Notes: a model not told the origin generated them from the sequence alone. Numbered from the stretch's first letter, positions 28,122-37,051 are shown. The stretch: 64,000 nt of DNA from Flavobacteriaceae bacterium R38 (GCA_009901575.1 WXYP01000004.1:1-64000), one strand, 5' to 3'. Numbers and translations are program-made.

Positions 28122-28973
28122 ATGCGTAATAATAATAAAGGAAAAGTAATTTTATCATGTAAAGATCATACGGTTTCGGGAGAAGTTTTTGAGTTACTTC
28201 ATGATGAAAATTATGATATGCTGATTACTTCACCACAACCAGAATTAGATACATTATCTAAATATTATCAGAGTGAAGATTATATTTCGCATACGGATGC
28301 TAAACGAAGTTTATTTGAAAAAATATATCATCTTGTAAAAAGTTTTGCATTGCACAAGAAATTAAAATTGGTAAATTCTGAAACCAATTCTCACGAAAAC
28401 ATTTTAGACATTGGAGCAGGGACAGGAGATTTTTTGAAAGTAGCTAAAGATAAAAGTTGGAATGTTTCTGGAACAGAACCAGATTTAAAAGCAAGAAGTT
28501 TAAGTAAAGAAAAAGGAATATTACTTTTAGAAGAAACCAGCCTTTTTGAAAATCATTTTTTTGATGCCATCACGATGTGGCATGTTTTAGAACATGTCCC
28601 GGATGTAAAAAAACAATTAAAAGAATTAAAGCGTTTATTAAAACCAGATGGAACTATTTTTATTGCTGTTCCAAACTTTAAATCTCTCGACGCAAAAAAA
28701 TACAAAGAATTTTGGGCTGCTTATGATGTACCCAGGCATCTTTGGCATTTTTCAAAAACATCTATCAGTAAACTTGCAGAAGATGAAGGATTGAAAGTTG
28801 ATAAAATTCTTCCCATGAAATTTGATGCATATTATGTAAGCTTACTTTCAGAAAAATATAAAAATGGAAAGATGAATGTTTTTAAAGCATTTTTCAACGG
28901 ATTTCATTCAAATTTAAACGCTTTAAGCACAAAAGAGTATTCTTCACTAATTTATGTGCTTAAAAATAGCTAA
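28122..28973 (+). CDS. Class I SAM-dependent methyltransferase
   Basis: The 283-residue product holds the SAM-binding motif ILDIGAGTGDFLKVA (about residues 90-104), then GTEPD, FDAITMWHVLEHVPD (about 147-161) and LLKPDGTIFIAVPN. These are the marks of the Methyltransf_11/23 type. The N-terminal 85 residues may hold a recognition part (SCKDHTVSGEVFEL). The substrate cannot be told; relatives methylate quinones, sugars or small metabolites. It starts 45 bp after the second parS-type site and ends before a clear terminator. Confidence 0.88.
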   Translation: MRNNNKGKVILSCKDHTVSGEVFELLHDENYDMLITSPQPELDTLSKYYQSEDYISHTDAKRSLFEKIYHLVKSFALHKKLKLVNSETNSHENILDIGAGTGDFLKVAKDKSWNVSGTEPDLKARSLSKEKGILLLEETSLFENHFFDAITMWHVLEHVPDVKKQLKELKRLLKPDGTIFIAVPNFKSLDAKKYKEFWAAYDVPRHLWHFSKTSISKLAEDEGLKVDKILPMKFDAYYVSLLSEKYKNGKMNVFKAFFNGFHSNLNALSTKEYSSLIYVLKNS

Positions 28974-28984
28974 AAACTCAATTT

Positions 28985-29005
28985 AAAGCTCTCTAAGAGC
29001 TTTTT
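28985..29005 (+). terminator. Rho-independent terminator after the methyltransferase gene
   Basis: A perfect 8-bp stem AAAGCTCT / AGAGCTTT with the 3-nt loop CTA is followed by TT. It starts 12 nt after the stop codon. Confidence 0.75.
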
Positions 29006-29089
29006 GACCTATCCTGGGTATTAATACGTCAACCGCATTTAGAATAGAGAAGAGAGGCAATACTGTAAAGTCTATATTAATAATGACTA

Positions 29090-29115
29090 TTTATGGTTTT
29101 TTAAAAAACCATAAA
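29090..29115. repeat. Perfect 26-bp palindrome
   Basis: TTTATGGTTTTTT is followed directly by its exact reverse complement, then a T-rich stretch. It lies 90 bp upstream of the OmpH-like gene. It could be a second terminator or a protein-binding site; the A/T runs lower its significance. Confidence 0.5.
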
Positions 29116-29205
29116 TTTTATTTATGCTTAAAAGATGGCTTACTTATTTTTAAAATTTATTCCTGCTACTTCCCTATTTTTACCGGCAAATTAAATAGAC
29201 AGAAA

Positions 29206-29721
29206 ATGAAGAAAACAGTTTTAGGAGCTTTTTTGATCGTATCATTAATTTCTTGTCAGCAAGAAAAAAATGCTTTTATAGATAACTCAACTTTAATTAA
29301 TGATTATCAAGAGAAAAAAGAAGTAGAAGCAAAATTCAAAAAGAAGATTGAAGCTTTTCAAAAGAAAACAGATAGTTTGTCTAAGTTATTTCAATTGGAA
29401 GCAAATGAGTTTCAGGCAGAGGCTAATAAATTATCACAGCAAAAGGCACAAGAAAGGTATAACCAGTTATTACAGAAACAACAATTTATGCAGCAACAAT
29501 TAGGGCTTGAAGAACAACAGATACAACGCGAGAGCCAGGCGGCAATAGATTCTTTGGTGAAGAAAGTGAAAAACTTTGTAAAAGACTACGGTAAAAATAA
29601 TGGATATACCTATATCCTGGGGTCTAATGAAGCAGGAAGTGTTTTATATGGAAAAGATGAAAAAGATATTACGGAAGAAGTATTAAAAACATTGAATGAA
29701 CAATATAAAAATAAGAATTAA
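29206..29721 (+). CDS. OmpH/Skp-like lipoprotein
   Basis: I chose ATG at 29206 (171 residues, MKKTVLGAFL) because it yields a lipoprotein signal with lipobox LISC. The open frame extends 41 codons upstream, but that part crosses the perfect palindrome and has no signal-like start. The mature protein is a long Gln/Glu/Lys-rich coiled coil (about residues 40-110) followed by the OmpH-family tail (VKNFVKDYGKNNGYTYILG, EEVLKTLNEQYK). Skp/OmpH proteins chaperone outer-membrane proteins in the periplasm. A lipid-anchored form would sit on a membrane face. It ends at a strong bidirectional terminator. Confidence 0.83.
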   Translation: MKKTVLGAFLIVSLISCQQEKNAFIDNSTLINDYQEKKEVEAKFKKKIEAFQKKTDSLSKLFQLEANEFQAEANKLSQQKAQERYNQLLQKQQFMQQQLGLEEQQIQRESQAAIDSLVKKVKNFVKDYGKNNGYTYILGSNEAGSVLYGKDEKDITEEVLKTLNEQYKNKN

Positions 29722-29746
29722 AACATTGACTATCAATTATTTAAAT

Positions 29747-29779
29747 AAAAAAAAGCATCGTTTTATCGATGCTTTTTTT
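29747..29779. terminator. Bidirectional terminator between convergent genes
   Basis: The stem AAAAAAAGCATCG / CGATGCTTTTTTT has loop TTTTAT, giving a U-tract in both directions. It serves the OmpH-like gene (plus) and the DoxX gene (minus). Confidence 0.88.
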
Positions 29780-29795
29780 ATGAGTATATTTTTGA

Positions 29796-30197
29796 TTAAT
29801 TGGCACTAATAATATAAACACCAAAAATAGAAATAACAAAATAACAAGTAATTGTCAATGCCCCGGCATAATCTTTAGCGATACGTTGTCCGAATAAAAG
29901 CATAAGTAAAACCAGAGATGAAAAAACAACTCCGTACAATGCTATTTCGGAAGAACCATTAACTATAAATTCTATAATTCCTGCCAGGCTTAGAACTCCT
30001 GCTATGATCTCTAATACAGTAATCGATAATAACATTAGAGGAACAGAACTTTTTAAAAATGTTTTAGAAAAATGTTCTTTTAAAAAGCCAAGGTTTCCTT
30101 TCCAGTCAAAAACCTTGTCCAATCCGCTTTGCAAAAAGGTAATTGTTATAAACAATAAAATGAGCACATCTGTGATGTTATTCATTAAATTTTCCAT
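29796..30197 (-). CDS. DoxX-family small membrane protein
   Basis: The 133-residue product has four predicted membrane helices (about residues 8-24, 50-72, 82-104 and 110-130). The early FLQSGLDKVFDWKGN matches the DoxX-like pattern of a conserved helix followed by K/D residues. DoxX-like proteins are poorly understood; some are linked to quinone or redox metabolism. It follows holB by 25 bp on the same strand and ends at the shared terminator, so it is probably co-transcribed with holB. Confidence 0.75.
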   Translation of the reverse strand: MENLMNNITDVLILLFITITFLQSGLDKVFDWKGNLGFLKEHFSKTFLKSSVPLMLLSITVLEIIAGVLSLAGIIEFIVNGSSEIALYGVVFSSLVLLMLLFGQRIAKDYAGALTITCYFVISIFGVYIISAN

Positions 30198-30222
30198 TCT
30201 TTATGTAGTTTAGTTAGTAAAA

Positions 30223-31374
30223 TTAAGCCGGTTTTTTATGTAATAACCGGGTAAGCTTAATAGATAAATCCGTAAGAATAATTTTTGCATTTCCGTTTCT
30301 TTCGATATGGTAAATAGCATCTTGTAATTCATTAGAGATATCCATAATATTTCCTCCATGGACAAAAGGAGCAAACTTGTTGAGGTGAAAACCGTCTGAA
30401 TTTAAATCCATGAAAACAATTTCATCTGCTTTGTAATTAAGCAAAAGCGCCTGCCTGAAAACGTCGAGACAAAAGTGTAAAAACTGTTTTTGGGTTTCTC
30501 TTCCCGTGGCCGCTACCTGTTCACTCCAATTAATAAGATCGTGAATTGCAGATTTATTTCCTTTAGCTTTAAAGGCACTGCGAACCCATGAGACGAACCA
30601 TTTTTCAAAGGTCAAATCTTCCGAATCTTTATTCATCAAATCAATGGCTTTATTAAAATTTCCATTAGCCTGATGTGCAATCTTAGTCGCATCATTTTCA
30701 GAAAGCTGTCTTTCAATTAAAGCATTTTTTATGGTAGCTTCTGCCAGGGGTGGGAAATGAAGTACCTGGCATCTTGATCTTATGGTCTGTATAATTTGCT
30801 CTTCTTCTTCAGCAATTAGAAGAAAAATGGTTTTATTTGGAGGTTCTTCAATAAGTTTTAGCAACTTATTGGAAGAGGCAATATTCATCTTCTCGGCCAT
30901 CCATATCAGCATTACTTTGTAGCCTCCTTCATATGACTTTAAGGATAATGACTTTACAATCTGCAGTGATTCGTCTACCCCTATTTGTCCTTGTTTATTT
31001 TCAATCCCTATTAACTGATACCAATCAAATAAATTTCCGTAAGGCTGCTCTTTAATAAACGTTCGCCATTCTTCTAAAAAATTATCGCTTACAGGATGTG
31101 ATTTTACATTGCTGTTGGAAGCAACGGGAAAGGCAAAGTGAAGGTCAGGATGAGATAAATTATTAAATTTTAAATTACAAGCCTGGTCGCCTGTGGTATT
31201 TTCTGCATTGGTATTATTGCATAAAAGATATTGAGCATAAGCGATGGCCATGGGTAACGTCCCACTTCCTTCAGGACCAATAAAAAGTTGTGCATGGGGT
31301 ATTCTCCCCATATCTGCACTATGTGTCAAGTGCTTTTTGATATGTTCGTGGCCTAAAAGATCTTTAAATAGCAT
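30223..31374 (-). CDS. holB: DNA polymerase III subunit delta prime
   Basis: The 383-residue clamp-loader subunit starts MLFKDLLGHEHIKKHL. It has a degenerate Walker A (GPEGSGTLPMA, about residues 33-43, no Lys), as usual in delta prime. Further motifs are VDESLQIVKSLSLKSYEGGYKVMLIWMAEKMN, then NKLLKLIEEPPNKTIFLLIAEE and the SRC motif in TIRSRCQVLHFPPL (about 200-213). The zinc-module region reads GDQACNLKFNNLSHPDLHF, so most of the four zinc Cys of other bacteria are absent. The subunit acts with tau/gamma and delta to load the sliding clamp. A -7 box lies 5 bp before the ATG, suggesting a leaderless or nearly leaderless message. Confidence 0.93.
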   Translation of the reverse strand: MLFKDLLGHEHIKKHLTHSADMGRIPHAQLFIGPEGSGTLPMAIAYAQYLLCNNTNAENTTGDQACNLKFNNLSHPDLHFAFPVASNSNVKSHPVSDNFLEEWRTFIKEQPYGNLFDWYQLIGIENKQGQIGVDESLQIVKSLSLKSYEGGYKVMLIWMAEKMNIASSNKLLKLIEEPPNKTIFLLIAEEEEQIIQTIRSRCQVLHFPPLAEATIKNALIERQLSENDATKIAHQANGNFNKAIDLMNKDSEDLTFEKWFVSWVRSAFKAKGNKSAIHDLINWSEQVAATGRETQKQFLHFCLDVFRQALLLNYKADEIVFMDLNSDGFHLNKFAPFVHGGNIMDISNELQDAIYHIERNGNAKIILTDLSIKLTRLLHKKPA

Positions 31375-31378
31375 ATGA

Positions 31379-31386
31379 CAAAACTA
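31379..31386 (-). promoter_or_regulatory. holB promoter -7 box very close to the start codon
   Basis: TAGTTTTG on the minus strand fits TAnnTTTG and ends 5 bp before the ATG at 31374. Transcription would then begin at or near the start codon. Confidence 0.45.
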
Positions 31387-31528
31387 CATAAATTTATTTC
31401 ACTTAATTAGACTATATTTTAATTAAGAATAAAGCTTTTTTAATCATATTTAACATTCTTTTTTACAGAATGATACCAGCTATAGACTAATTTTACATAA
31501 AACTAAATTGATAGCCTATTGTAAAAAA

Positions 31529-32590
31529 ATGACTCAGAGTGCGTTATTCTTTATCCCGGATATTTCCGGATTCACTGAATTTGTTCATAATACTGCAATC
31601 AATCATAGCAAACATATCATATCTGAACTACTGGAAATATTAATAGACAGTAACCGATTGAACTTTGAGCTGGCTGAGATTGAAGGAGATGCTTTGTTTT
31701 TTTATAAAGTTCAGGACAACACAGATCTCCAAACCATTCAGGAACAAATTAAAGAAATGTATGTCGCATTTCATACGCACTTAAAGCGATATGAATACGA
31801 ACGTATTTGCCAGTGTGGAGCATGTTCTTCTGCCTATAACCTGAATTTGAAATTTATTGTTCATTTTGGGGAAATAGATTTTATAAAAATTAAAGATTTT
31901 GTAAAACCGCATGGAAGTTCTGTCATTAAATCTCATAGGTTATTAAAAAATGCAGTCCCGCTTAATGATTATGTATTAATCACCGAAGATGTAATCGAGG
32001 CTTCTACTTCTAAAAGTATGATGCAAAACGGTGTAGAAGTAACCGATTCGTATGATTTTGGAGCGATTAAATATCAGTATTTCGAAATTTCTGAATATAA
32101 AGAGGAACTTCCTTATGTTCCTCCAATTCCAAAAGATGTTCCTAAATACAAAGTTTTCGATGTTACAGAAATAGTAGATATGCCGGTACTTGATTTGTAC
32201 GAATTAATCAGCAATTTTGATTATCGGATGTTGTGGAACAAAGAAATTGATTTCATGAACTATGAAAAAGATAGAGTTAACAGGACGGGAATTGTGCATC
32301 AATGTTTGGTTTCTATAGAGACAGTTACTAAGAAAAAGGAGAAAGAAAGTCAGTTAGTTTATGGAGAAACAACTAAAGAGATGCCTTTTTTAAAAGAAAT
32401 GAATACTTATCATGTCTTAGAAGAAACAGCAGATGGTAAAACTAAACTCAATGTTGAGGTTTTTGTTGATTTTAAAATATCAGGATTTTTACTAAGGCCA
32501 TTTGTTGTAAAAAACCTTAAAAAAAGAGTTTCCAGAAATTTAAAAGAACTTATCTTGCTCGTCGATTCAGGATTTAAAATAGAAACATAA
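31529..32590 (+). CDS. DUF2652 protein with cyclase-like N-terminal domain and SRPBCC-like C-terminal part
   Basis: I chose ATG at 31529 (353 residues, MTQSALFFIPDISGFTEFV) over an in-frame TTG at 31508. The N-terminal domain (about residues 1-185) begins like a nucleotidyl-cyclase fold (FIPDISGFTEFVHNT, then AEIEGDALFFY), as in DUF2652. It also holds a Cys cluster, CQCGACSSAYNL. The C-terminal part (about 195-350) has a lipid-binding SRPBCC/polyketide-cyclase-like pattern with YELISNFDYRMLWNKEIDF. The function is not known. The gene ends 10 bp before pgk and is probably co-transcribed with it. Confidence 0.75.
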   Translation: MTQSALFFIPDISGFTEFVHNTAINHSKHIISELLEILIDSNRLNFELAEIEGDALFFYKVQDNTDLQTIQEQIKEMYVAFHTHLKRYEYERICQCGACSSAYNLNLKFIVHFGEIDFIKIKDFVKPHGSSVIKSHRLLKNAVPLNDYVLITEDVIEASTSKSMMQNGVEVTDSYDFGAIKYQYFEISEYKEELPYVPPIPKDVPKYKVFDVTEIVDMPVLDLYELISNFDYRMLWNKEIDFMNYEKDRVNRTGIVHQCLVSIETVTKKKEKESQLVYGETTKEMPFLKEMNTYHVLEETADGKTKLNVEVFVDFKISGFLLRPFVVKNLKKRVSRNLKELILLVDSGFKIET

Positions 32591-32600
32591 ATAATTACGA

Positions 32601-33791
32601 ATGCAAACAATTGACAACTTTAATTTTGAGAATAAAAAAGCTTTAATTCGTGTTGACTTCAATGTCCCTTTAGATGCCGAATTTAATGTTACGGATACTA
32701 CTCGTATCGAAGCTGCAAAGCCTTCAATTATAAAAGTACTTGAAGATGGAGGAAGTTGTGTTTTGATGAGTCATTTAGGTCGCCCAAAAGGACAAAAAAA
32801 TGAAAGTATGTCATTACAACATATTTTAACGGTAGCTTCTGATATTATTGGAGTTCAGTTAAAATTTGTTGAGGATTGTGTTGGTGAAAAAGCAGAAAAA
32901 GCTGTTGCCGAACTGGCTCCGGGAGAAGTTTTGTTACTGGAAAACTTGCGTTTTTATGCCGAAGAAGAAAAAGGAGATGAGCATTTTGCAGAGCAATTAT
33001 CAAAATTAGGAGATATTTATATAAATGATGCTTTTGGAACTGCACACAGGGCTCATGCTTCTACCACAATTGTAGCCAATTACTTTTCTGGAAATAAATG
33101 TTTTGGTTATCTGTTGGCAAAAGAAATTGATAGTATAGATAAGGTAATGAAAAGTGGAGAAAAACCCGTTACAGCAATTTTAGGAGGAGCTAAGGTATCT
33201 TCAAAAATTACCATTATTGAGAATATTTTAGATAAGATCAACCACTTGATTATAGGTGGTGGAATGACATATACGTTTATAAAAGCACAGGGAGGTCAAA
33301 TAGGAAGTTCTATTTGTGAAGATGATAAACAGCAATTGGCGTTAGATATATTAAACAAAGCAAAAGAAAAAGGAGTTGAAGTGCATCTACCTGTAGATGT
33401 AATTGCTGCAGATAAATTTGATAACGATGCTAATAAACAGACCGTAGCGGTAGATGAGATTCAGGATGGGTGGCAAGGTCTTGATGTGGGCCCTGAATCT
33501 ATGGATCGTTTTAAGCAAGTGATTAAATTGTCTAAAACGATATTGTGGAATGGTCCTGTGGGTGTTTTTGAAATGGAGAGCTTTAATAAAGGAACCATTG
33601 CTATTGGAAATGCTATTGACGAAGCAACAAAAGAAGGTGCTTTTTCTCTTGTAGGGGGGGGAGATTCTGTTGCAGCGGTGAAACAATTTGGTTTTGAAGA
33701 TAAAGTGAGTTATGTAAGTACAGGTGGAGGAGCAATGTTAGAAAGCTTAGAAGGAAAAACATTGCCGGGTATTGCAGCTATTTTGAAATAA
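32601..33791 (+). CDS. pgk: Phosphoglycerate kinase
   Basis: The 396-residue glycolytic enzyme transfers phosphate between 1,3-bisphosphoglycerate and ADP. The N-terminal RVDFNVPLD (about residues 18-26) is the family signature. [39 protein letters not shown] and the C-terminal GGGDSVAAV are all present in order. The length is normal. It follows the DUF2652 gene by 10 bp, an uncommon operon partner. A hairpin terminator lies about 208 nt after the stop. Confidence 0.97.
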   Translation: MQTIDNFNFENKKALIRVDFNVPLDAEFNVTDTTRIEAAKPSIIKVLEDGGSCVLMSHLGRPKGQKNESMSLQHILTVASDIIGVQLKFVEDCVGEKAEKAVAELAPGEVLLLENLRFYAEEEKGDEHFAEQLSKLGDIYINDAFGTAHRAHASTTIVANYFSGNKCFGYLLAKEIDSIDKVMKSGEKPVTAILGGAKVSSKITIIENILDKINHLIIGGGMTYTFIKAQGGQIGSSICEDDKQQLALDILNKAKEKGVEVHLPVDVIAADKFDNDANKQTVAVDEIQDGWQGLDVGPESMDRFKQVIKLSKTILWNGPVGVFEMESFNKGTIAIGNAIDEATKEGAFSLVGGGDSVAAVKQFGFEDKVSYVSTGGGAMLESLEGKTLPGIAAILK

Positions 33792-34193
33792 TTGATTTGT
33801 TAGATTTTTATGAAATTTAGAGCTAATTGATTGTAAATAATATTTCACAACACTTTTTGATACTTTCACAACAAAAGTTTTAGTAAATAGTTTATGAATG
33901 GTATGTTTGAAGTGTCAAGAATGATAATAGCATAGAATTTTTGATAACCAACCAGATAGTATTGTCCCCAAAACTAAATTACTATCCTTAAAAAATACAA
34001 TGAGTCTTGAGTCCTACTTCTCAAGACTCATTTTTTTATAAGTAATTACTTCACAAGCTCCTAATTGCATTTTTCTGGTATATTATTTGTACTCAAACTT
34101 CTTATTAAGAAGTTTTTATGATATTTTTAATGACATTTATTTTAAAAAATACGATTTTAGCGCAAATTCAGTTTAAGGAATAAAGACAAATAA
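33792..34193. other. 402-bp intergenic region after pgk
   Basis: No convincing open frame. It holds a long AT-rich stretch, a strong terminator hairpin at 33999-34037, then a spacer leading to the transglycosylase gene. The 208 nt between pgk and the hairpin could be a long 3' untranslated region or contain a small RNA. Confidence 0.45.
33999..34037 (+). terminator. Rho-independent terminator downstream of pgk
   Basis: A perfect 13-bp stem AATGAGTCTTGAG / CTCAAGACTCATT with loop TCCTACTT is followed by a run of T. Confidence 0.85.
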
Positions 34194-35777
34194 ATGAAGA
34201 AGATTGTTTTATCTATGATGTTTCTGGTTTCTGGTCTTATTGTGTCCCAGGAAAAGAAGAATGATGATCGGGTAAAAGACACACTGGCTACAGATACTAT
34301 TCCTGTTGGCTTGCTAAAAGAAAATCAAGATGATTTGATTCCTAAAAATCTCTTTAAAAAAGGAGATGATAAAATCAGTTTAAAAGATTATCCGTTTGCG
34401 GTTAGGATAGATAGTCTATGGATGAAAGAACTTTTTCAGTCAAATGTATTCGATACGATTTATAAAGAAATCAGCAATTTAAATTATGACGAGGTTGAGT
34501 ACAAAGAGCTTTCAACAGATACACTTAAAGCACGATTAGCCCTCATTAATGAGAGAACTCCGTTCAACGTAGAATATAACCCATCTTTAGAAAGCGTTAT
34601 CAAGAATTTTTTAAAGAACCGAAGAGATTTTCTTCAACGGGTAATCACAAGGAGCGAATACTACTTTCCAATGTTTGAAACAGCTCTGGACAACCATGAT
34701 ATTCCTCTGGAGGTAAAATACCTGGCAATAGTAGAGTCTGCTTTAAACCCGAGAGCAAAATCACGGGTAGGAGCTACAGGGCTATGGCAGTTTATGTTTT
34801 CTACCGGAAGATTATATAACCTCGATGTAAATAGCTATGTTGATGAGCGAATGGATCCGGTTAAATCTACTTCAGCAGCGGCAAGATACCTGGGAAAACT
34901 TTATGAGATTTTTGGAGACTGGGATTTAGCATTGGCGGCATATAATTCTGGCCCGGGAAATGTTTCAAAAGCCATCAGAAGGTCTGGCGGATATAAAAAC
35001 TATTGGAACCTGAGACCTTTTCTTCCACGTGAAACAGCCGGATATGTCCCTGCGTTTATGGCAATGATGTATATTTTTGAATATGCGGAAGCTCATGGAC
35101 TCAAAACAAAAAAACAACCGGTAGCTTATTTAGAGACAGATACTATTCGTGTTAAAAACCTGATCATGTTTGACCAGATATCAGAACTTACCGGAGTAGA
35201 CAGAGAACAAGTAGAACTTCTTAATCCGTCTTATAAATTGGATATTATCCCTTTTATTAAAGGGAAAGAATATACCCTTAGACTTTCAAGAGAAGCTATA
35301 GGAAAATTTGTGGCCAATGAAGACTCTATCTATTCATACGTTGCTGCAGAACTAGCAAAAAGAGAAAAACCACTCCCTGAGTTGGTAAAACTAAATTCCA
35401 GGATCAGGTATCGGGTGAGAAATGGAGATTACCTGGGGAAAATTGCAAATCGTTATGGCGTAAGGGTAAGTGATTTAAAGCGATGGAATGGTTTGAGAAA
35501 TAATAACCTTAGAATTGGGCAACGCCTGACTGTTTACCCAAGAAAACCTGGATTTTTAGCAAAACCTAAAAAGAAAAATAATACTAATAAAGTAGCAGTT
35601 AATACGTCAAAAAATTCGAATAGTAAAACGTATACAGTGCGTGATGGAGAATCACTTTGGATCATTGCCAAAAAATTTCCGGGAATTTCTGTTGACAATC
35701 TTAAAGAATGGAACGGTATTAGTGGTAATAGATTAAATCCTGGGATGCAGCTTAAATTATGTGACTGTAAACCATAA
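34194..35777 (+). CDS. MltD-like lytic transglycosylase with two LysM domains
   Basis: The 527-residue product has a signal peptide ending near residue 19 (LIVSQ). The SLT catalytic domain holds the probable catalytic Glu in YLAIVESALNPRAKS (about residue 180), then GATGLWQFM and LALAAYNSGPGNV (about 250-262). Two LysM peptidoglycan-binding domains follow at about 404-447 (YRVRNGDYLGKIANRYGV) and 478-523 (YTVRDGESLWIIAKKF). It should cleave the glycan strand of peptidoglycan in the periplasm. A DUF4837 lipoprotein gene follows by 16 bp, a probable operon. A parS-like sequence lies inside the gene at 35021. Confidence 0.92.
   Translation: MKKIVLSMMFLVSGLIVSQEKKNDDRVKDTLATDTIPVGLLKENQDDLIPKNLFKKGDDKISLKDYPFAVRIDSLWMKELFQSNVFDTIYKEISNLNYDEVEYKELSTDTLKARLALINERTPFNVEYNPSLESVIKNFLKNRRDFLQRVITRSEYYFPMFETALDNHDIPLEVKYLAIVESALNPRAKSRVGATGLWQFMFSTGRLYNLDVNSYVDERMDPVKSTSAAARYLGKLYEIFGDWDLALAAYNSGPGNVSKAIRRSGGYKNYWNLRPFLPRETAGYVPAFMAMMYIFEYAEAHGLKTKKQPVAYLETDTIRVKNLIMFDQISELTGVDREQVELLNPSYKLDIIPFIKGKEYTLRLSREAIGKFVANEDSIYSYVAAELAKREKPLPELVKLNSRIRYRVRNGDYLGKIANRYGVRVSDLKRWNGLRNNNLRIGQRLTVYPRKPGFLAKPKKKNNTNKVAVNTSKNSNSKTYTVRDGESLWIIAKKFPGISVDNLKEWNGISGNRLNPGMQLKLCDCKP
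35021..35036. promoter_or_regulatory. Possible parS-like site inside the transglycosylase gene
   Basis: TCTTCCACGTGAAACA matches the parS variant TGTTCCACGTGAAACA at 15 of 16 positions, including the CACGTG core and the full right half-site. It lies in coding sequence, so chance is possible. Confidence 0.45.
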
Positions 35778-35793
35778 GAAAATAAAGAAAAAA

Positions 35794-36783
35794 ATGAAGA
35801 AAATTTTAGTAATTGTCTTTTTGGCAAATCTTTTTTTCTCTTGCAAAGGAGGAGAAAATAATGAGAAGTATCTTCCAGATTCTGTTGGAGCGATAAATAC
35901 GTTGGCAGTGGTAATTGACAATGATCTTTGGTTAGGAAAAGTAGGTGATGAAGTACGTGATCATTTTGCTGCACCTGTAGACGGACTTCCTTGGGATGAA
36001 CCACTATTTTCGATTCATCATATTCCGCCGTCAATTTTTGATGGTTTTGCAAGAAATAGTAGAAACATTGTAGTAGTTCAAAAAGATACTGCATCTACTT
36101 TTGGGATAGCAGAAGATCCATATGCACAGCCTCAAAAAGTAGCTTTTTTTAAAGCAAAAAGCGAAGATGAGATTATTGAGTTAATTCAGAAAGGAGCAAA
36201 CAAAGTAATCAAGACATTTAAAGATCACGAAATAAAAGAGAATCAAAAAAGAATAAAACGTTCTTTGAACAGAGAGACGGTTTTAGAAGAAAAATTAGGA
36301 ATATCACTTACAATGCCATCTGTTTATAAAGTGGCAAAGCAAGAAAATAATTTTGTGTGGATTCGTCGTGAATTGCAAAAAGGACATATGAATATTTTAG
36401 CATATGAGCTTCCTTTGAGTCAGTTGCCTAAGGATTCTACTAAGTTGGATATGATTATAAAAATGAGGGATTCTATAGGAGAACGGTATGTCCAGGGGAG
36501 AGAAGAAGGAATGTATATGATCACAGAAAAAGCATACGCTCCATATGTCTTCGATGCAAAAATAGCAGGAAGAGAATCTATAGAAACAAAAGGAATGTGG
36601 GAAGTAAAGAATTTTATTATGGCCGGCCCATTTATTAATTATATAGTAGAAGATAAAGAAAATGACCGTCTGGTGGTTTTAGAAGGATTTACATTTGCTC
36701 CTTCTACCGGGAAAAGAGATTATATGTTTGAATTGGAAACGATCTTAAAAACACTAAAATTTGAAGCTTCAGAAACATTATAG
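35794..36783 (+). CDS. DUF4837-family lipoprotein
   Basis: I chose ATG at 35794 (329 residues, MKKILVIVFLANLFFSCKGG), which gives a proper lipoprotein signal with lipobox FFSC. A GTG 11 codons upstream would overlap the preceding gene. The body contains GAINTLAVVIDNDLWLGKVGDEVRDHFAAPVDGLPWDEPLF, the hallmark of DUF4837, with a C-terminal KGMWEVKNFIMAGPF region. No function is established for the family. It sits 16 bp after the lytic transglycosylase gene and ends at a strong terminator, so a cell-envelope role is likely but inferred. Confidence 0.85.
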   Translation: MKKILVIVFLANLFFSCKGGENNEKYLPDSVGAINTLAVVIDNDLWLGKVGDEVRDHFAAPVDGLPWDEPLFSIHHIPPSIFDGFARNSRNIVVVQKDTASTFGIAEDPYAQPQKVAFFKAKSEDEIIELIQKGANKVIKTFKDHEIKENQKRIKRSLNRETVLEEKLGISLTMPSVYKVAKQENNFVWIRRELQKGHMNILAYELPLSQLPKDSTKLDMIIKMRDSIGERYVQGREEGMYMITEKAYAPYVFDAKIAGRESIETKGMWEVKNFIMAGPFINYIVEDKENDRLVVLEGFTFAPSTGKRDYMFELETILKTLKFEASETL

Positions 36784-36800
36784 GAAGAAAGAATAATATA

Positions 36801-36829
36801 AAAAAGGCGCTCAATCGAGCGCCTTTTTT
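36801..36829. terminator. Strong bidirectional terminator after the DUF4837 gene
   Basis: The stem AAAAAGGCGCTC / GAGCGCCTTTTTT has loop AATC and U-tracts in both directions. It also stands at the 3' end of the small minus-strand gene at 36855. Confidence 0.88.
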
Positions 36830-36854
36830 CTTGAATCTAAAAGACTCAATAATT

Positions 36855-37022
36855 TTAAATTGGGAATCCTGTTGCCAGTCTGTAAATAAACGCATAAGAA
36901 ATCACGCCTATTAGAGCCACACAGGACCACGTCAATACCTTTAAATACGATGAAACTATATAGTGTCCCAAATTTCTAAAAGCTTCAATATAAAGGTCTT
37001 TAAAAAGTAATAATTTACTCAT
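36855..37022 (-). CDS. 55-residue single-pass membrane protein
   Basis: A minus-strand frame runs from ATG (37022) to TAA (36855): MSKLLLFKDLYIEAFRNLGH at the start, one hydrophobic helix at about residues 30-47, and the end YRLATGFPI. Support comes from a -7 box (TATATTTG) 30 bp upstream and a bidirectional terminator just after the stop. The LYxEAFRNLG start recalls a small flavobacterial family (I believe DUF6747, not certain). The function is unknown. It fills what would otherwise be a 390-bp gap between DUF4837 and tex. Confidence 0.75.
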   Translation of the reverse strand: MSKLLLFKDLYIEAFRNLGHYIVSSYLKVLTWSCVALIGVISYAFIYRLATGFPI

Positions 37023-37051
37023 ATGTCAAGTTTAAATGATTAATAGCATTA

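Noticed and set aside
29083-29205. N-terminal extension of the OmpH-like lipoprotein frame
   Set aside because: It crosses a perfect palindrome and has no family similarity. The ATG at 29206 gives a proper lipoprotein signal.
31508-31528. TTG start seven codons upstream for the DUF2652 gene
   Set aside because: The ATG at 31529 begins at the conserved N-terminus and is preceded by an A-rich stretch.
35761-35793. GTG start for the DUF4837 gene overlapping the transglycosylase gene
   Set aside because: It would put a basic stretch before the lipoprotein signal; the ATG at 35794 fits better.
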